Assembly: GCA_947628765.1 (NCBI GenBank)
Contig: CANRBD010000029.1
Span: forward strand, 1-12,098
DNA length: 12,098 nt
Reading direction: 5' to 3'
From: an uncultured Bacilli bacterium
GTDB taxonomy: Bacteria > Bacillota_I > Bacilli_A > RF39 > UBA660
Shown: positions 1 through 7,867 of the stretch, piece by piece
How the letters are laid out: each line of letters opens with the position of its first letter
How positions within the stretch are numbered: position 1 is the first letter of the stretch
Program-made: the position numbers and the translations under genes
Notes under the pieces: model-generated
The model's database searches: none
Told to the model about the DNA's origin: nothing
The model's input: only the letters and a program-made list of their open reading frames with translations

Positions 1-3000
1 TAATATCTTGAATTAAACGCAGTTTGGTAGGACCAGAGTGTCCTAAAATATCCAATTTAAGGACATCTTGATCGATTGCATGATAATCAAAATGGGTCGT
101 CCGCCATGCCGAAGTAACATCATCAGCCGGATATTGAAATGGTGTGAAATCATAGACATCCATATAGTCGGGAATAACGACAATTCCTCCTGGGTGCTGG
201 CCAGTAGTACGCTTAACCCCCGTACAACCAGCGGCTAGTCTTTCAACTTCAGCCGTACGCATCATAATACCTTTATCTTCACAATAACCTTTGACATAAC
301 CAAAAGCCGTTTTTTCCGCTACTGTTCCAATAGTGCCGGCACGATAAACATTATCTTTTCCGAATAAAACTTTGGTATATTCGTGAGCTGCCGCTTGATT
401 TAAATCGGAAAAATTTAAATCAATATCGGGAACTTTATCAGCATGAAGACCAAGGAAAGTGGCAAATGGCATATCATGGCCATCTTTATGCATTAAAGTG
501 TGACAATCAGGACACTTCATATTAGGCATATCATAACCACAACCATACATCGTGCCTAAACCTGCACCATCTTTTTCAAAAATAGTCTTTTGACATTTTG
601 GACAAACATAATGTGGCGGAAGTGGATTTACTTCCGAAATTCCCATCATTGTCGCTACTAAAGATGAACCGACAGAACCACGTGAACCTACTAAATAACC
701 ATCATCATTTGATTTCTTCACTAATTTTTGAGCAATCAAATAGATAACATCAAAATTGGCTCCAATAATTGCCGTTAATTTTGAAGCAGCTTCTTTTTCG
801 GCATCTTCTGAAGACATATTAGGATTTTCTTCTAATACATCTTTTTTAACAAAATCTTTTACACCATCATAATAAGTCAGCATTAATTTGTGCAACTTAG
901 AATAAACATATTTGTCGTACTCTTCATTGCTTAATTTTTGGGCATCGGCCTGTTTTTTAATAATCCGTAAAGGCTCAGTTCCATAAAGCTCACTAGCTAA
1001 ACGTTCCTCAATTAAATAAGGAAGTGGATCACCATATATTGCTTTCGCCTTTTCATATACCATATCTGTCGTTGTTTCGACTGACTTATCTATTTTAGGC
1101 GCGAAAGGAATTCCGCCAGTTTCAATAATAACCTCGATAACTTCCGCCATATCCGCAATTTTATTAGGATTGTCAATAACTATTTCTTTAGCCAAAGCCT
1201 CATCTAAGAAATGAAAAGCGGAAAGCATTTCTTCGGTAGTTCTAAAATATTGATTTGGAATAGATTTGATATCTTTTTTTGAAAGTGGATGTCTACCACC
1301 ACCAGGCACTTTTTGATTAACAATAATTTCACGGTAAATTTTATCATCGGGGTTTAAATGATGCACATCACCAGTGGCGACAATTAATTTGCCGGCATCT
1401 TTAGTTACTCTAATAATTTTTTGCAAATGATTAATTAGTTCTGATTTAGACCCAAAGTCATTCATCTGAATTAAATGGTCATATACTTCAGGCGGCTGAA
1501 CTTCGACATAATCATAGAAATTAATTAGATTTGTAAGTTCTTCATCTGACTTACTACGAGCTTTAATAAAGATTTCACTTTCATAACAGCCACTACCAAC
1601 TAATAAACCTTCACGATATTTTTCAATTTCACTACGTAAAATTCTTGGCGTTTTATATAAATATTTAGTATTTGCGAGTGAAACAATTTTAAATAAATTT
1701 TTAAGTCCTACTCTATTTAACGCTAGTAAATTAACATGATATGCCGAACCATATTTATGAATTTCCGCTTTCGAAACTAATTTATCTAAATCTTTAATGG
1801 TTTCATAATTACGTGATACCAATTTTTTAAGCATTTTATGTAAAACTAAAGCCGTTCCTTCAGCATCATAATCAGCACGGTGATGAGCATCTTCATCCCA
1901 AGGTACTTCATATCTTTTAACTAGGGCTGATAAACTATGACGAGCATAATTATTATCTAAAGCCCTAGATAATTCCAAAGTATCGATAACCGTATTATTA
2001 AATTTGCCTAAATCATATTTTTTATAAGCCATATTAAGGAAAGATACATCAAATTTTGCATTATGCGCTACCATTGGTAAATTACCAAACCACTCGATAA
2101 AACGTTTGATAACCGTTTTTTCATCATCTTTACCTTTAAGCATATCATCAGTTATATTTGTAATTTCTGTAATTTTAGCTGGTAATTTTTTCCCGGGATT
2201 TACAAGTTCTGAAAATCTATCAATAATTTCGCCATTGCATATTTTAACTGCCCCAACTTCGATAATTGAATCACCACCACCAGCATTTAAACCAGTTGTT
2301 TCAAAGTCAAACACCACATAAGTAGTCTCCAAAAGTTTATCGTCAGTGGGATTAATTACAATACCTATGGTATCATCAATTAATGTAAGTTCTACTCCAT
2401 ATAAAGCTTTAAATGGTTCGCCTTGACTATTTTTATTAATATCACAAACGGTATGATAGACATCAGGAAAAGACTGAACACCATTGTGATCAGTAATAGC
2501 TACGGCCTTATGTCCCCAATTATAAGCCGTTTTAACTAAAGCTTTCGGATCACATAAACCATCCATCTGACTCATTTTAGTATGAGCGTGTAGTTCTACT
2601 CTCTTTTCTAAAGCTGTATCAGTTCTAATTTCATCTTTTTTATCCGAAACATTTATATCTCTAGCATTTAAAACAATTTCGCCAGAATACTTATCGTTTT
2701 TAGTATAACCTTTAATTTTATAGTAATTGCCTTCTTTAAGACGCTTATCATAATTTAAAAATTCATCTTCTTCACGGCAAAAAATCTTACAGTATATACT
2801 ATCGGTTCCATCATATAGCTTTAAAGTAATAATACGAAAATTACTTTTAGCCGATTCAAATAAGTCTTTACCAAATATTTTAGCCTCAACTGTCACATTA
2901 TCCATCTCAAACGAAAGCGCACTGATATCAGTAATTTTACTTTTAATTTCACTTCCCATAATAATAGGGCTTTCTTTTTTAGCAATTACTGGTATTTCCT

Positions 3001-3517
3001 TTGTCTTTTCTTTTTCGATTTCTTCTCTAATTTCTAAGGCTTTTTCTTTATCTATTTTAGTTTCAATTTTTATATTAAAACCCGCATTATTGAGTTTACG
3101 CTCCAAATCTTCTTTAATACTCGAAAACTTCATTGTCTCTGCTTTATTAGTTACTTCAACCAATAATTTATTGTCGTCCAAAGACAAACTACTATCAATA
3201 AAAATCTCCAACAACGGTGCATTTTTACTATATTCTTGCATGTAAAAACGATAATAATCGGTTAAGTTTTCTAAATTAAATTCTTGGGCTGTTATTTTTA
3301 CTCCCACTGATTTAGCCGTTTTAAAAGCCGGCTTAATTACTGATTCCAACTCTAAAAATAAATCAAGTGGTAAAACTGTTTTTAAGTCTATTAAAAAAAC
3401 ATATTTGTCCTGGCTTTTATTACAGATAATTTTTTCAAGTGTGCCATTTTCAAAATGTTTTCTTTTGTCTAAAGGCAAGTTAATTTTATTCAATAATATG
3501 TCTAGTTTACTCTGCAT
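1..3517 (-). CDS. polC: DNA polymerase III alpha subunit, Gram-positive PolC type (3' end missing)
   Basis: Replicative polymerase with built-in proofreading exonuclease. The reading frame is open for 1172 codons and continues past the left edge; roughly 265 C-terminal residues are probably missing, judged from the Bacillus subtilis length of about 1437. Domain order fits PolC: an N-terminal region and OB fold (about residues 1-300); a PHP domain beginning with HAHTKMSQMDG (His310, His312); a DEDD exonuclease inserted in the PHP domain (FDFETTG with Asp404 and Glu406; HNAKFD; HHRADYDAEG near residue 550); the rest of PHP; a four-cysteine zinc site (CPKC 972-975, CPDC 1002-1005); and the catalytic PDIDLNF (Asp1031, Asp1033). 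The left edge reads TTHFDYHAIDQDVLKLDILG, typical of PolC. The start ATG has a GGTGG ribosome site 5 bases upstream. Compared with B. subtilis there is an insertion of about 70 residues at 845-914. The gene has its own promoter and is probably monocistronic at its 5' end. Confidence 0.97.
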   Translation of the reverse strand, partial: MQSKLDILLNKINLPLDKRKHFENGTLEKIICNKSQDKYVFLIDLKTVLPLDLFLELESVIKPAFKTAKSVGVKITAQEFNLENLTDYYRFYMQEYSKNAPLLEIFIDSSLSLDDNKLLVEVTNKAETMKFSSIKEDLERKLNNAGFNIKIETKIDKEKALEIREEIEKEKTKEIPVIAKKESPIIMGSEIKSKITDISALSFEMDNVTVEAKIFGKDLFESAKSNFRIITLKLYDGTDSIYCKIFCREEDEFLNYDKRLKEGNYYKIKGYTKNDKYSGEIVLNARDINVSDKKDEIRTDTALEKRVELHAHTKMSQMDGLCDPKALVKTAYNWGHKAVAITDHNGVQSFPDVYHTVCDINKNSQGEPFKALYGVELTLIDDTIGIVINPTDDKLLETTYVVFDFETTGLNAGGGDSIIEVGAVKICNGEIIDRFSELVNPGKKLPAKITEITNITDDMLKGKDDEKTVIKRFIEWFGNLPMVAHNAKFDVSFLNMAYKKYDLGKFNNTVIDTLELSRALDNNYARHSLSALVKRYEVPWDEDAHHRADYDAEGTALVLHKMLKKLVSRNYETIKDLDKLVSKAEIHKYGSAYHVNLLALNRVGLKNLFKIVSLANTKYLYKTPRILRSEIEKYREGLLVGSGCYESEIFIKARSKSDEELTNLINFYDYVEVQPPEVYDHLIQMNDFGSKSELINHLQKIIRVTKDAGKLIVATGDVHHLNPDDKIYREIIVNQKVPGGGRHPLSKKDIKSIPNQYFRTTEEMLSAFHFLDEALAKEIVIDNPNKIADMAEVIEVIIETGGIPFAPKIDKSVETTTDMVYEKAKAIYGDPLPYLIEERLASELYGTEPLRIIKKQADAQKLSNEEYDKYVYSKLHKLMLTYYDGVKDFVKKDVLEENPNMSSEDAEKEAASKLTAIIGANFDVIYLIAQKLVKKSNDDGYLVGSRGSVGSSLVATMMGISEVNPLPPHYVCPKCQKTIFEKDGAGLGTMYGCGYDMPNMKCPDCHTLMHKDGHDMPFATFLGLHADKVPDIDLNFSDLNQAAAHEYTKVLFGKDNVYRAGTIGTVAEKTAFGYVKGYCEDKGIMMRTAEVERLAAGCTGVKRTTGQHPGGIVVIPDYMDVYDFTPFQYPADDVTSAWRTTHFDYHAIDQDVLKLDILGHSGPTKLRLIQDI

Positions 3518-3534
3518 TTCTACCACCTACTTTT

Positions 3535-3563
3535 ATTTTATCACACCTCATAATTGTGGTAAA
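3535..3563 (-). promoter_or_regulatory. Predicted sigma-A promoter of polC
   Basis: On the minus strand, TTTACC (3558-3563) is followed after 17 bases by TAAAAT (3535-3540), with a TGA just upstream of the -10 that makes it an extended -10. Transcription should start near 3528, leaving only a very short leader before the polC ATG at 3517. The -35 box overlaps one arm of a perfect inverted repeat. Inferred from consensus only. Confidence 0.6.
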
Positions 3564-3580
3564 GCAAAAATCACAATTAT
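3550..3580. repeat. Perfect 9-bp inverted repeat over the polC -35 region
   Basis: ATAATTGTG at 3550-3558 is matched exactly in inverted orientation by CACAATTAT at 3572-3580, with a 13-base spacer. The arm centres are 22 bp apart, about two helical turns, which suits a dimeric DNA-binding protein. The left arm touches the predicted -35 box of polC. No T-run follows on either strand, so it does not look like a terminator. An operator role is inference; AT-rich DNA produces such repeats by chance fairly easily. Confidence 0.45.
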
Positions 3581-3672
3581 TTCATCAAAATTTCTTTACG
3601 TTTTTTATACTTTTGTTTTAAATAGATAAAGGTAATTTTATTTAAAGATAATTTGTAAACCTTCAATAAATG

Positions 3673-3698
3673 TAAATAAAAAGGCAATTTAATGCCTT
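3673..3698 (-). terminator. Intrinsic terminator of rnr, overlapping its stop codon
   Basis: The minus-strand transcript forms AAGGCA, a six-base loop, then TGCCTT running into a T-rich tail (stem 3681-3686 with 3693-3698; T-rich from 3682 down to about 3673). The rnr stop codon at 3689-3691 lies in the loop. It separates rnr from the polC promoter. Confidence 0.75.
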
Positions 3699-5854
3699 TT
3701 CATTGTTTTAGTTTTATCAAAAGGTTCTAATAAAGGTATTGGATCTAATACCTCATCTTGCAGTAAACCTTCTAGTGAAAAAATAATTTCACGATCTTTA
3801 ACATTAACATCTTCTAAATGTACTTTTATTTTATCCCCTAAGTGATAATGAACTTTTCCGCTAGGATATTTTGCCGTAATAAAGCGTCCATCCTTATTAT
3901 AAGAAAATTTTTTATCGCTTAAATCTAGTTTGCCAGTAATTCCATTATGTAATCTAACACTACTATAATAATTATCTAAATCTTTAATTTTTGCTTCAAT
4001 GTTCTGATCGCGAAGTTCATCTAAATGAATTTGTAAATATTTAGCCATTTCAAATAAATTAGCTTCCATCTCAGCTTTATCTGCTTGTCTTTCTCTTTGT
4101 GAAGCATGATAAGCGGCTTCGGCAATGTCTTTTTCTAAAATATCTAAATCTTCATAATTGTGTTCATACAAAAATCTATTTAATAACCCATTGATAATTA
4201 AATCTGGTGATCTTCTAATTGGCGAAGTAAAATGGGTATAATAACGAAGACCTAAACCATAATGAGCACCAACTTCATAGGTATATTTCGCGCGTTTTAA
4301 TTGTCTTAAAATAAGTGACGAAATAATATCATAGTCCTCACTATCTTTAGCTTTATCTAAAAGCTTGTCAATACTATTTAAAGTCATAAAGTTAGCGTAT
4401 TTTTTAAACATATAAAGTTTTTTAAGTTCTGATAATGATTCATTAAATGTATTAATATCAGGAATATCATGAACACGGTAAATTGATGGTACATTCATAT
4501 AGTATAACATTGTAGCCACGGTTTCATTCGCACTAACCATCGCATTTTCAATCATCTTTTCGGCTGGGCCTCTTTTTTTAATACCAAATCCAGTAGGAGT
4601 ATTTTCATCCATGACAACTTCAATTTCTTTAGAATCAAATGAAAGGGCTTTGCGCTTTTTACGGCGTTCATCATAGACATCAGAAAATTCTTTAAATAAT
4701 CTTAAATCATCTATAAATGATTCATAACCTTCAGGAATAACATTATGTTCTAAAATTTTATTAACATCTTCATAATTCATTTGTTTTCCCGATTTAATCA
4801 CGCTTTTATAAACATTAAAGTTGACAACTTCCGCCGTTTCTTTATCTATTTCCATTTCACAGGTATTAGTTAGACGTAAAACTTTTTCATCTAAAGAACA
4901 AATACCATTAGATAATTTATGTGGAAGCATTGGAATTACACCATTAACTAAATATAATGACGTTCCACGGTCTAACGCATAATGATAAAGTGGTGAACCT
5001 ACTGGTACATAATGTTCCACGTCGGAAATATGAACTTTTAAAAGAAAGTTGCCATTATCTAACTTTGCAATACTAACGGCATCATCACGGTCTTTGGTAT
5101 TAATGCCATCGATTGAAAATATTTGTTCATGGGTTAAATCGACTCTACCATCGGTATCCTTATCTAAAACTTCATTTGGAATTGTTTCAAGTTGTTTTTG
5201 TGCACCTTCAGAAAGTTCATTATAAAATCCATATTCTTCAGCAATTGTCGTTAATTCAATATTTAAATCGTCAGCATGACCAATATATCTTTCAATTTTT
5301 ACTGGATAACTACCATCTACTTTTTCTTCTAATTTAACTTTTACACGATCACCAACAACTAAAGAACCATCATCGATAAAACTTAAACTAATATTATATT
5401 TACTTCTTACTGGTTTAAGATTTCTATCATTAGTTAATTCGCAAACTAAAGTATCGCTATTTCGCTTAACGATATTGATTACTTCGGCAATCACGCGTCC
5501 TTTTTCTTTATGGATTTCCTTTAGAACTACGACATCCTCATCTAAAGCTCCATTTAATTTTTCATGTGGAACAAAAATCTTTTGTTTGCCTATTTTGACA
5601 TATCCACGTCCACTCTCATTAATCGTAATTGTTCCTTGATAAAGGCCAACATTTTTCGGAAATATTTGATAATAATCATCACTTAACCATATTTCACCTT
5701 TGAGCCTTAAGTCATTAATATCATTATAAAAAGAAGTTATCTCGTCTTGGCCTTTAATATTAAATTGTTTTTTAAGGTCACTAAAAGATAGCTTCTTTTG
5801 CGCTTCATTCATATAATTTAAAATTAATACTTGATTTTCATTTAAATTCTTCAT
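3689..5854 (-). CDS. rnr: Ribonuclease R (RNB family 3'-5' exoribonuclease)
   Basis: Processive hydrolytic 3'-5' exoribonuclease acting in the cytoplasm on structured RNA and in mRNA/rRNA turnover. The 721-residue product has the family's usual length and order: N-terminal winged-helix segment (about 1-65), two cold-shock/OB domains (about 70-195), the RNB catalytic domain (about 240-570) and a C-terminal S1 domain (about 610-700). The four catalytic aspartates are visible in DGINTKDRDD (Asp249, Asp255, Asp257, Asp258). The later motif reads TSPIRRSPDLIING, where relatives usually have RRYPDL followed by His-Arg; the Ser and Asn-Gly are unusual. An in-frame TTG six bases upstream was rejected as the start because GGGGTG at 5863-5868 is 8 bases from the ATG but only 2 from the TTG. 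The gene has its own strong promoter and a terminator at its stop codon, so it appears monocistronic. The usual partner smpB is not in the window. Confidence 0.96.
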   Translation of the reverse strand: MKNLNENQVLILNYMNEAQKKLSFSDLKKQFNIKGQDEITSFYNDINDLRLKGEIWLSDDYYQIFPKNVGLYQGTITINESGRGYVKIGKQKIFVPHEKLNGALDEDVVVLKEIHKEKGRVIAEVINIVKRNSDTLVCELTNDRNLKPVRSKYNISLSFIDDGSLVVGDRVKVKLEEKVDGSYPVKIERYIGHADDLNIELTTIAEEYGFYNELSEGAQKQLETIPNEVLDKDTDGRVDLTHEQIFSIDGINTKDRDDAVSIAKLDNGNFLLKVHISDVEHYVPVGSPLYHYALDRGTSLYLVNGVIPMLPHKLSNGICSLDEKVLRLTNTCEMEIDKETAEVVNFNVYKSVIKSGKQMNYEDVNKILEHNVIPEGYESFIDDLRLFKEFSDVYDERRKKRKALSFDSKEIEVVMDENTPTGFGIKKRGPAEKMIENAMVSANETVATMLYYMNVPSIYRVHDIPDINTFNESLSELKKLYMFKKYANFMTLNSIDKLLDKAKDSEDYDIISSLILRQLKRAKYTYEVGAHYGLGLRYYTHFTSPIRRSPDLIINGLLNRFLYEHNYEDLDILEKDIAEAAYHASQRERQADKAEMEANLFEMAKYLQIHLDELRDQNIEAKIKDLDNYYSSVRLHNGITGKLDLSDKKFSYNKDGRFITAKYPSGKVHYHLGDKIKVHLEDVNVKDREIIFSLEGLLQDEVLDPIPLLEPFDKTKTMKRH

Positions 5855-5862
5855 ACCCAAAA

Positions 5863-5868
5863 CACCCC
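5863..5868 (-). promoter_or_regulatory. Ribosome binding site of rnr (decides the start)
   Basis: GGGGTG on the minus strand lies 8 bases before the ATG at 5854. The alternative TTG at 5860 would be only 2 bases away, too close, so the ATG is chosen. Confidence 0.65.
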
Positions 5869-5877
5869 ACGTATAAC

Positions 5878-5906
5878 ATTATACTAAATTATGACTTAAA
5901 TGACAA
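5878..5906 (-). promoter_or_regulatory. Strong sigma-A promoter of rnr
   Basis: TTGTCA (5901-5906), 17 bases, then TATAAT (5878-5883) on the minus strand: five of six and six of six consensus matches with ideal spacing. The expected transcript start near 5871 gives a leader of about 17 bases holding the ribosome site. The -35 box lies only a few bases beyond the terminator of the preceding gene. Confidence 0.85.
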
Positions 5907-5936
5907 GCAAAAAGAACTAATATTTGTTTAGTTCTT
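5907..5936 (-). terminator. Intrinsic terminator of the DUF1292-like gene, containing its stop codon
   Basis: On the minus strand AAGAACTAA (5928-5936) pairs perfectly over 9 bp with TTAGTTCTT (5912-5920) around a 7-base loop, and a run of five T (5909-5913) overlaps the stem end. The gene's TAG stop (5917-5919) is inside the stem. Confidence 0.75.
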
Positions 5937-6213
5937 CTAACGCTTCTTTTGGATTTTGAAGAAGTTCTGCTAAATCAGGAATTAATTGTGGCAGAATTTC
6001 TTTTAAAATGGCTTGGTCAGTTACCTGATCAAAATATTCTTCACCATTGTTGGTAATACATTTTACAGTCATAAATTCTTCGATAAAATCCGTTTCATCT
6101 GGGGTAACTTTAATTAAATAATTATATTTTTCATTATTGTAAACAGTTTCTCCAATTACAAACCATTTATCATTTTCATCAAATTCAATAATTGTATATA
6201 GGCCACTTTTCAT
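5917..6213 (-). CDS. Small acidic DUF1292-like protein
   Basis: A 98-residue acidic cytoplasmic protein without signal peptide or membrane segment. The first half alternates short hydrophobic and charged stretches (FDENDKWFVIGETVYNNEKYNYLIKV), a pattern like the small beta-rich DUF1292 family of Bacillota, followed by a helical acidic C-terminus. The family assignment is by pattern only, and DUF1292 proteins have no established function. The ATG lies 3 bases after the TAG of the preceding gene, and its ribosome site AAAGGGGG sits inside the last codons of that gene about 10 bases upstream. The two are therefore co-transcribed and probably translationally coupled. A terminator overlaps its stop codon. 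Confidence 0.8.
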   Translation of the reverse strand: MKSGLYTIIEFDENDKWFVIGETVYNNEKYNYLIKVTPDETDFIEEFMTVKCITNNGEEYFDQVTDQAILKEILPQLIPDLAELLQNPKEALEELNKY

Positions 6214-6216
6214 ATT

Positions 6217-7839
6217 CTATTTGCCCCCTTTTACATATTCATTATAACCTTCAGCATTGATAAAACCATTACTATCGCCAATAGCTCCTGGGTTATCACC
6301 GACTAATATCTGAGTTTGACCGTCAGCCATAGCATTATCCATAAAAGTTTGGTCATGCATTTGTTCTTGCGTTGGGAACTCCCAAGTATTAGTGTCAGTA
6401 TGATATAAAGCTTGTGGTTCACTACCTTGAATAAATTCATTAGCCGCTAGACCATCTACGCCATTAGCAGCAGCCTCCGCATTAGAATAAATTGTATCTC
6501 CAGCTTGCAAATCGTATGTTAGTGGCTGACTAGTAGCTGATGATAAATTAGGATCAGCACCAACTAAAGTGCTTACATCAGTATTATTTATAACATCTGC
6601 TGCTTGATTAATTTGTGAACTATCACCGCTAGACACTGCAGCCACAATGCCAGCAACGGCTAAACCAGCAACTGCTGCACCGAGAGCTACTATTAAAAGC
6701 TTCTTCTTAAAACTAGCGTTTTTCCATTTTTCTTTAAGCTTGCTGAATAAAGATTGTGGGGCTTCTTTTCTTTTACCTTTTCTAGCTGTTACTGGAAGCT
6801 CTTGAGTTACTTCATTATTCATAATTGGTTCTTCATTTAGGTCCATGCCCATATCATTTGGTTGATTATTTTGCTCATTAATGATTGAATTTTCATTTTC
6901 AGATGTATTTATATCATTTATTTGATCATTAATAGTTGGTATAGTGGTTTCACTATTAATAGATGGTCCTTGCTCAGATGCCACCGTACTTTCTTCAGCT
7001 TCTAAGGCAGGATGAATAGGTAAACTTCTTAAAATTTTATCTATTTCATCTTTTGAAGTTAGCTTGGCAAAATTATTAACAAAATCTTCACCATAATGTA
7101 ATTCACCATTTTTAATAATTTCTTCCAAACCACTATCTAATTCAGAAATTTGAATAGGATTAAGTTCTCCTAATATTCGACTGCCGAAAATTCTTTTCTT
7201 AATTTCATCATCATGATAACTTAATAGTAATTGCTTCTTGTCTTCCATCGTCAAAGTTACAGCTTCATTAGGGGTCGAAGGTTCTGGTAAAACATATTCG
7301 CTAGCTGGTGGTAACTGAGGAGTTTCCGTCAACTGTCTTTGTTTTAGCCATTCCTGATAATTCCAATTATTATTAGGATCAGCGGCATAATCTCTAGCTT
7401 GTTTTTCCGTCATATTTGAGCCCATCAAATAATGTACCCATTCTTCTTTTAAATTCATCTCATCAGCATTTACTCCTGCTGGTGGTAAACTGGCTACTGG
7501 TTCATTTGCTTCAGGTAACATAGGAGTAGGAGTCATATCAGTTGGTTGAACCGGTGGAACTGATTGAGTTGGTTGAACCGGTGGAACTGGTTGAGTTGGT
7601 TGAACCGGTTGGTTTACCGCATGACGAGCTATTTCATCCATAAGCCAAATGATAGAATCGTTTCGTTTTTCTTTAATAATATCTTCGACAAAATTATCGC
7701 CATAATATTGCTCACCATTTCTAATTAAAGCTTCAACATAACCATCTAACATAGGTCCACTATATCCAGTTCTTTCACTAAAAAGGTTACCATATCTATT
7801 TAATAATTCTGTTTTCTTTTCGTTCATATCGTTGTTCAT
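6217..7839 (-). CDS. Single-pass membrane protein with proline-rich repeat and duplicated N-terminal module; function unknown
   Basis: I do not recognise this 540-residue protein. It has no signal peptide. From the N-terminus: module A (about 9-74, containing NGEQYYGDNFV); a tandem VQPTQPVPP-type proline repeat (78-100); a short Trp-rich segment (about 129-168); module B (about 200-272, containing NGELHYGEDFV), which resembles A (10 of 24 core residues identical); an Asn/Glu-rich linker; a Lys/Arg-rich stretch (353-380); one Ala/Val/Gly-rich membrane helix (about 380-404); and a C-terminal region of about 135 residues poor in basic residues. The positive-inside rule suggests N-inside, C-outside. 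The start at 7839 is chosen because GGAGGGGTG lies upstream of it; an in-frame ATG at 7863 falls at the predicted transcript start and has no ribosome site. A strong promoter precedes it and the DUF1292-like gene follows after 3 bases. A surface, adhesion or envelope-sensing role is possible but unsupported by homology I can see. Confidence 0.88.
   Translation of the reverse strand: MNNDMNEKKTELLNRYGNLFSERTGYSGPMLDGYVEALIRNGEQYYGDNFVEDIIKEKRNDSIIWLMDEIARHAVNQPVQPTQPVPPVQPTQSVPPVQPTDMTPTPMLPEANEPVASLPPAGVNADEMNLKEEWVHYLMGSNMTEKQARDYAADPNNNWNYQEWLKQRQLTETPQLPPASEYVLPEPSTPNEAVTLTMEDKKQLLLSYHDDEIKKRIFGSRILGELNPIQISELDSGLEEIIKNGELHYGEDFVNNFAKLTSKDEIDKILRSLPIHPALEAEESTVASEQGPSINSETTIPTINDQINDINTSENENSIINEQNNQPNDMGMDLNEEPIMNNEVTQELPVTARKGKRKEAPQSLFSKLKEKWKNASFKKKLLIVALGAAVAGLAVAGIVAAVSSGDSSQINQAADVINNTDVSTLVGADPNLSSATSQPLTYDLQAGDTIYSNAEAAANGVDGLAANEFIQGSEPQALYHTDTNTWEFPTQEQMHDQTFMDNAMADGQTQILVGDNPGAIGDSNGFINAEGYNEYVKGGK
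7541..7612 (-). repeat. 27-bp tandem repeat (2.7 copies) coding the proline-rich linker
   Basis: Units at 7541-7567 and 7568-7594 differ at a single base, and a partial third follows at 7595-7612. Each unit is nine codons on the minus strand, giving VQPTQPVPP and VQPTQSVPP. The period is a multiple of three, so gain or loss of a unit would keep the frame. Confidence 0.9.
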
Positions 7840-7843
7840 TGAA

Positions 7844-7852
7844 CACCCCTCC
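7844..7852 (-). promoter_or_regulatory. Ribosome binding site fixing the start of the membrane protein at 7839
   Basis: GGAGGGGTG on the minus strand precedes the ATG at 7839, with the GGAGG core 8 bases away. It lies between the two candidate ATGs and so supports the downstream one. Confidence 0.75.
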
Positions 7853-7867
7853 ACTTTGTCCATTTTA

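Noticed and set aside
2106..2321. Plus-strand 71-codon open frame
   Set aside because: Lies wholly inside polC on the opposite strand over the well-conserved exonuclease region; no ribosome site and no recognisable protein.
1..3517. TGA read as tryptophan (Mollicutes code)
   Set aside because: All genes stay open with TGA as stop, and conserved tryptophans such as that in SAWRTTHFDY are encoded by TGG.
3405..3629. Plus-strand 74-codon open frame across the polC start
   Set aside because: Antisense to the N-terminal codons and promoter of polC, with low-complexity hydrophobic content and no ribosome site or promoter of its own.
5113..5337. Plus-strand 74-codon open frame
   Set aside because: Antisense shadow of the RNase R gene in a conserved part of the RNB protein.
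5855..5860. TTG start for rnr, two codons longer
   Set aside because: Only 2 bases from the GGGGTG ribosome site; the ATG at 5854 has proper spacing.
7541..7612. CRISPR-like direct repeats
   Set aside because: Units are contiguous without spacers, the period is a multiple of three, and they lie in frame in a protein gene.
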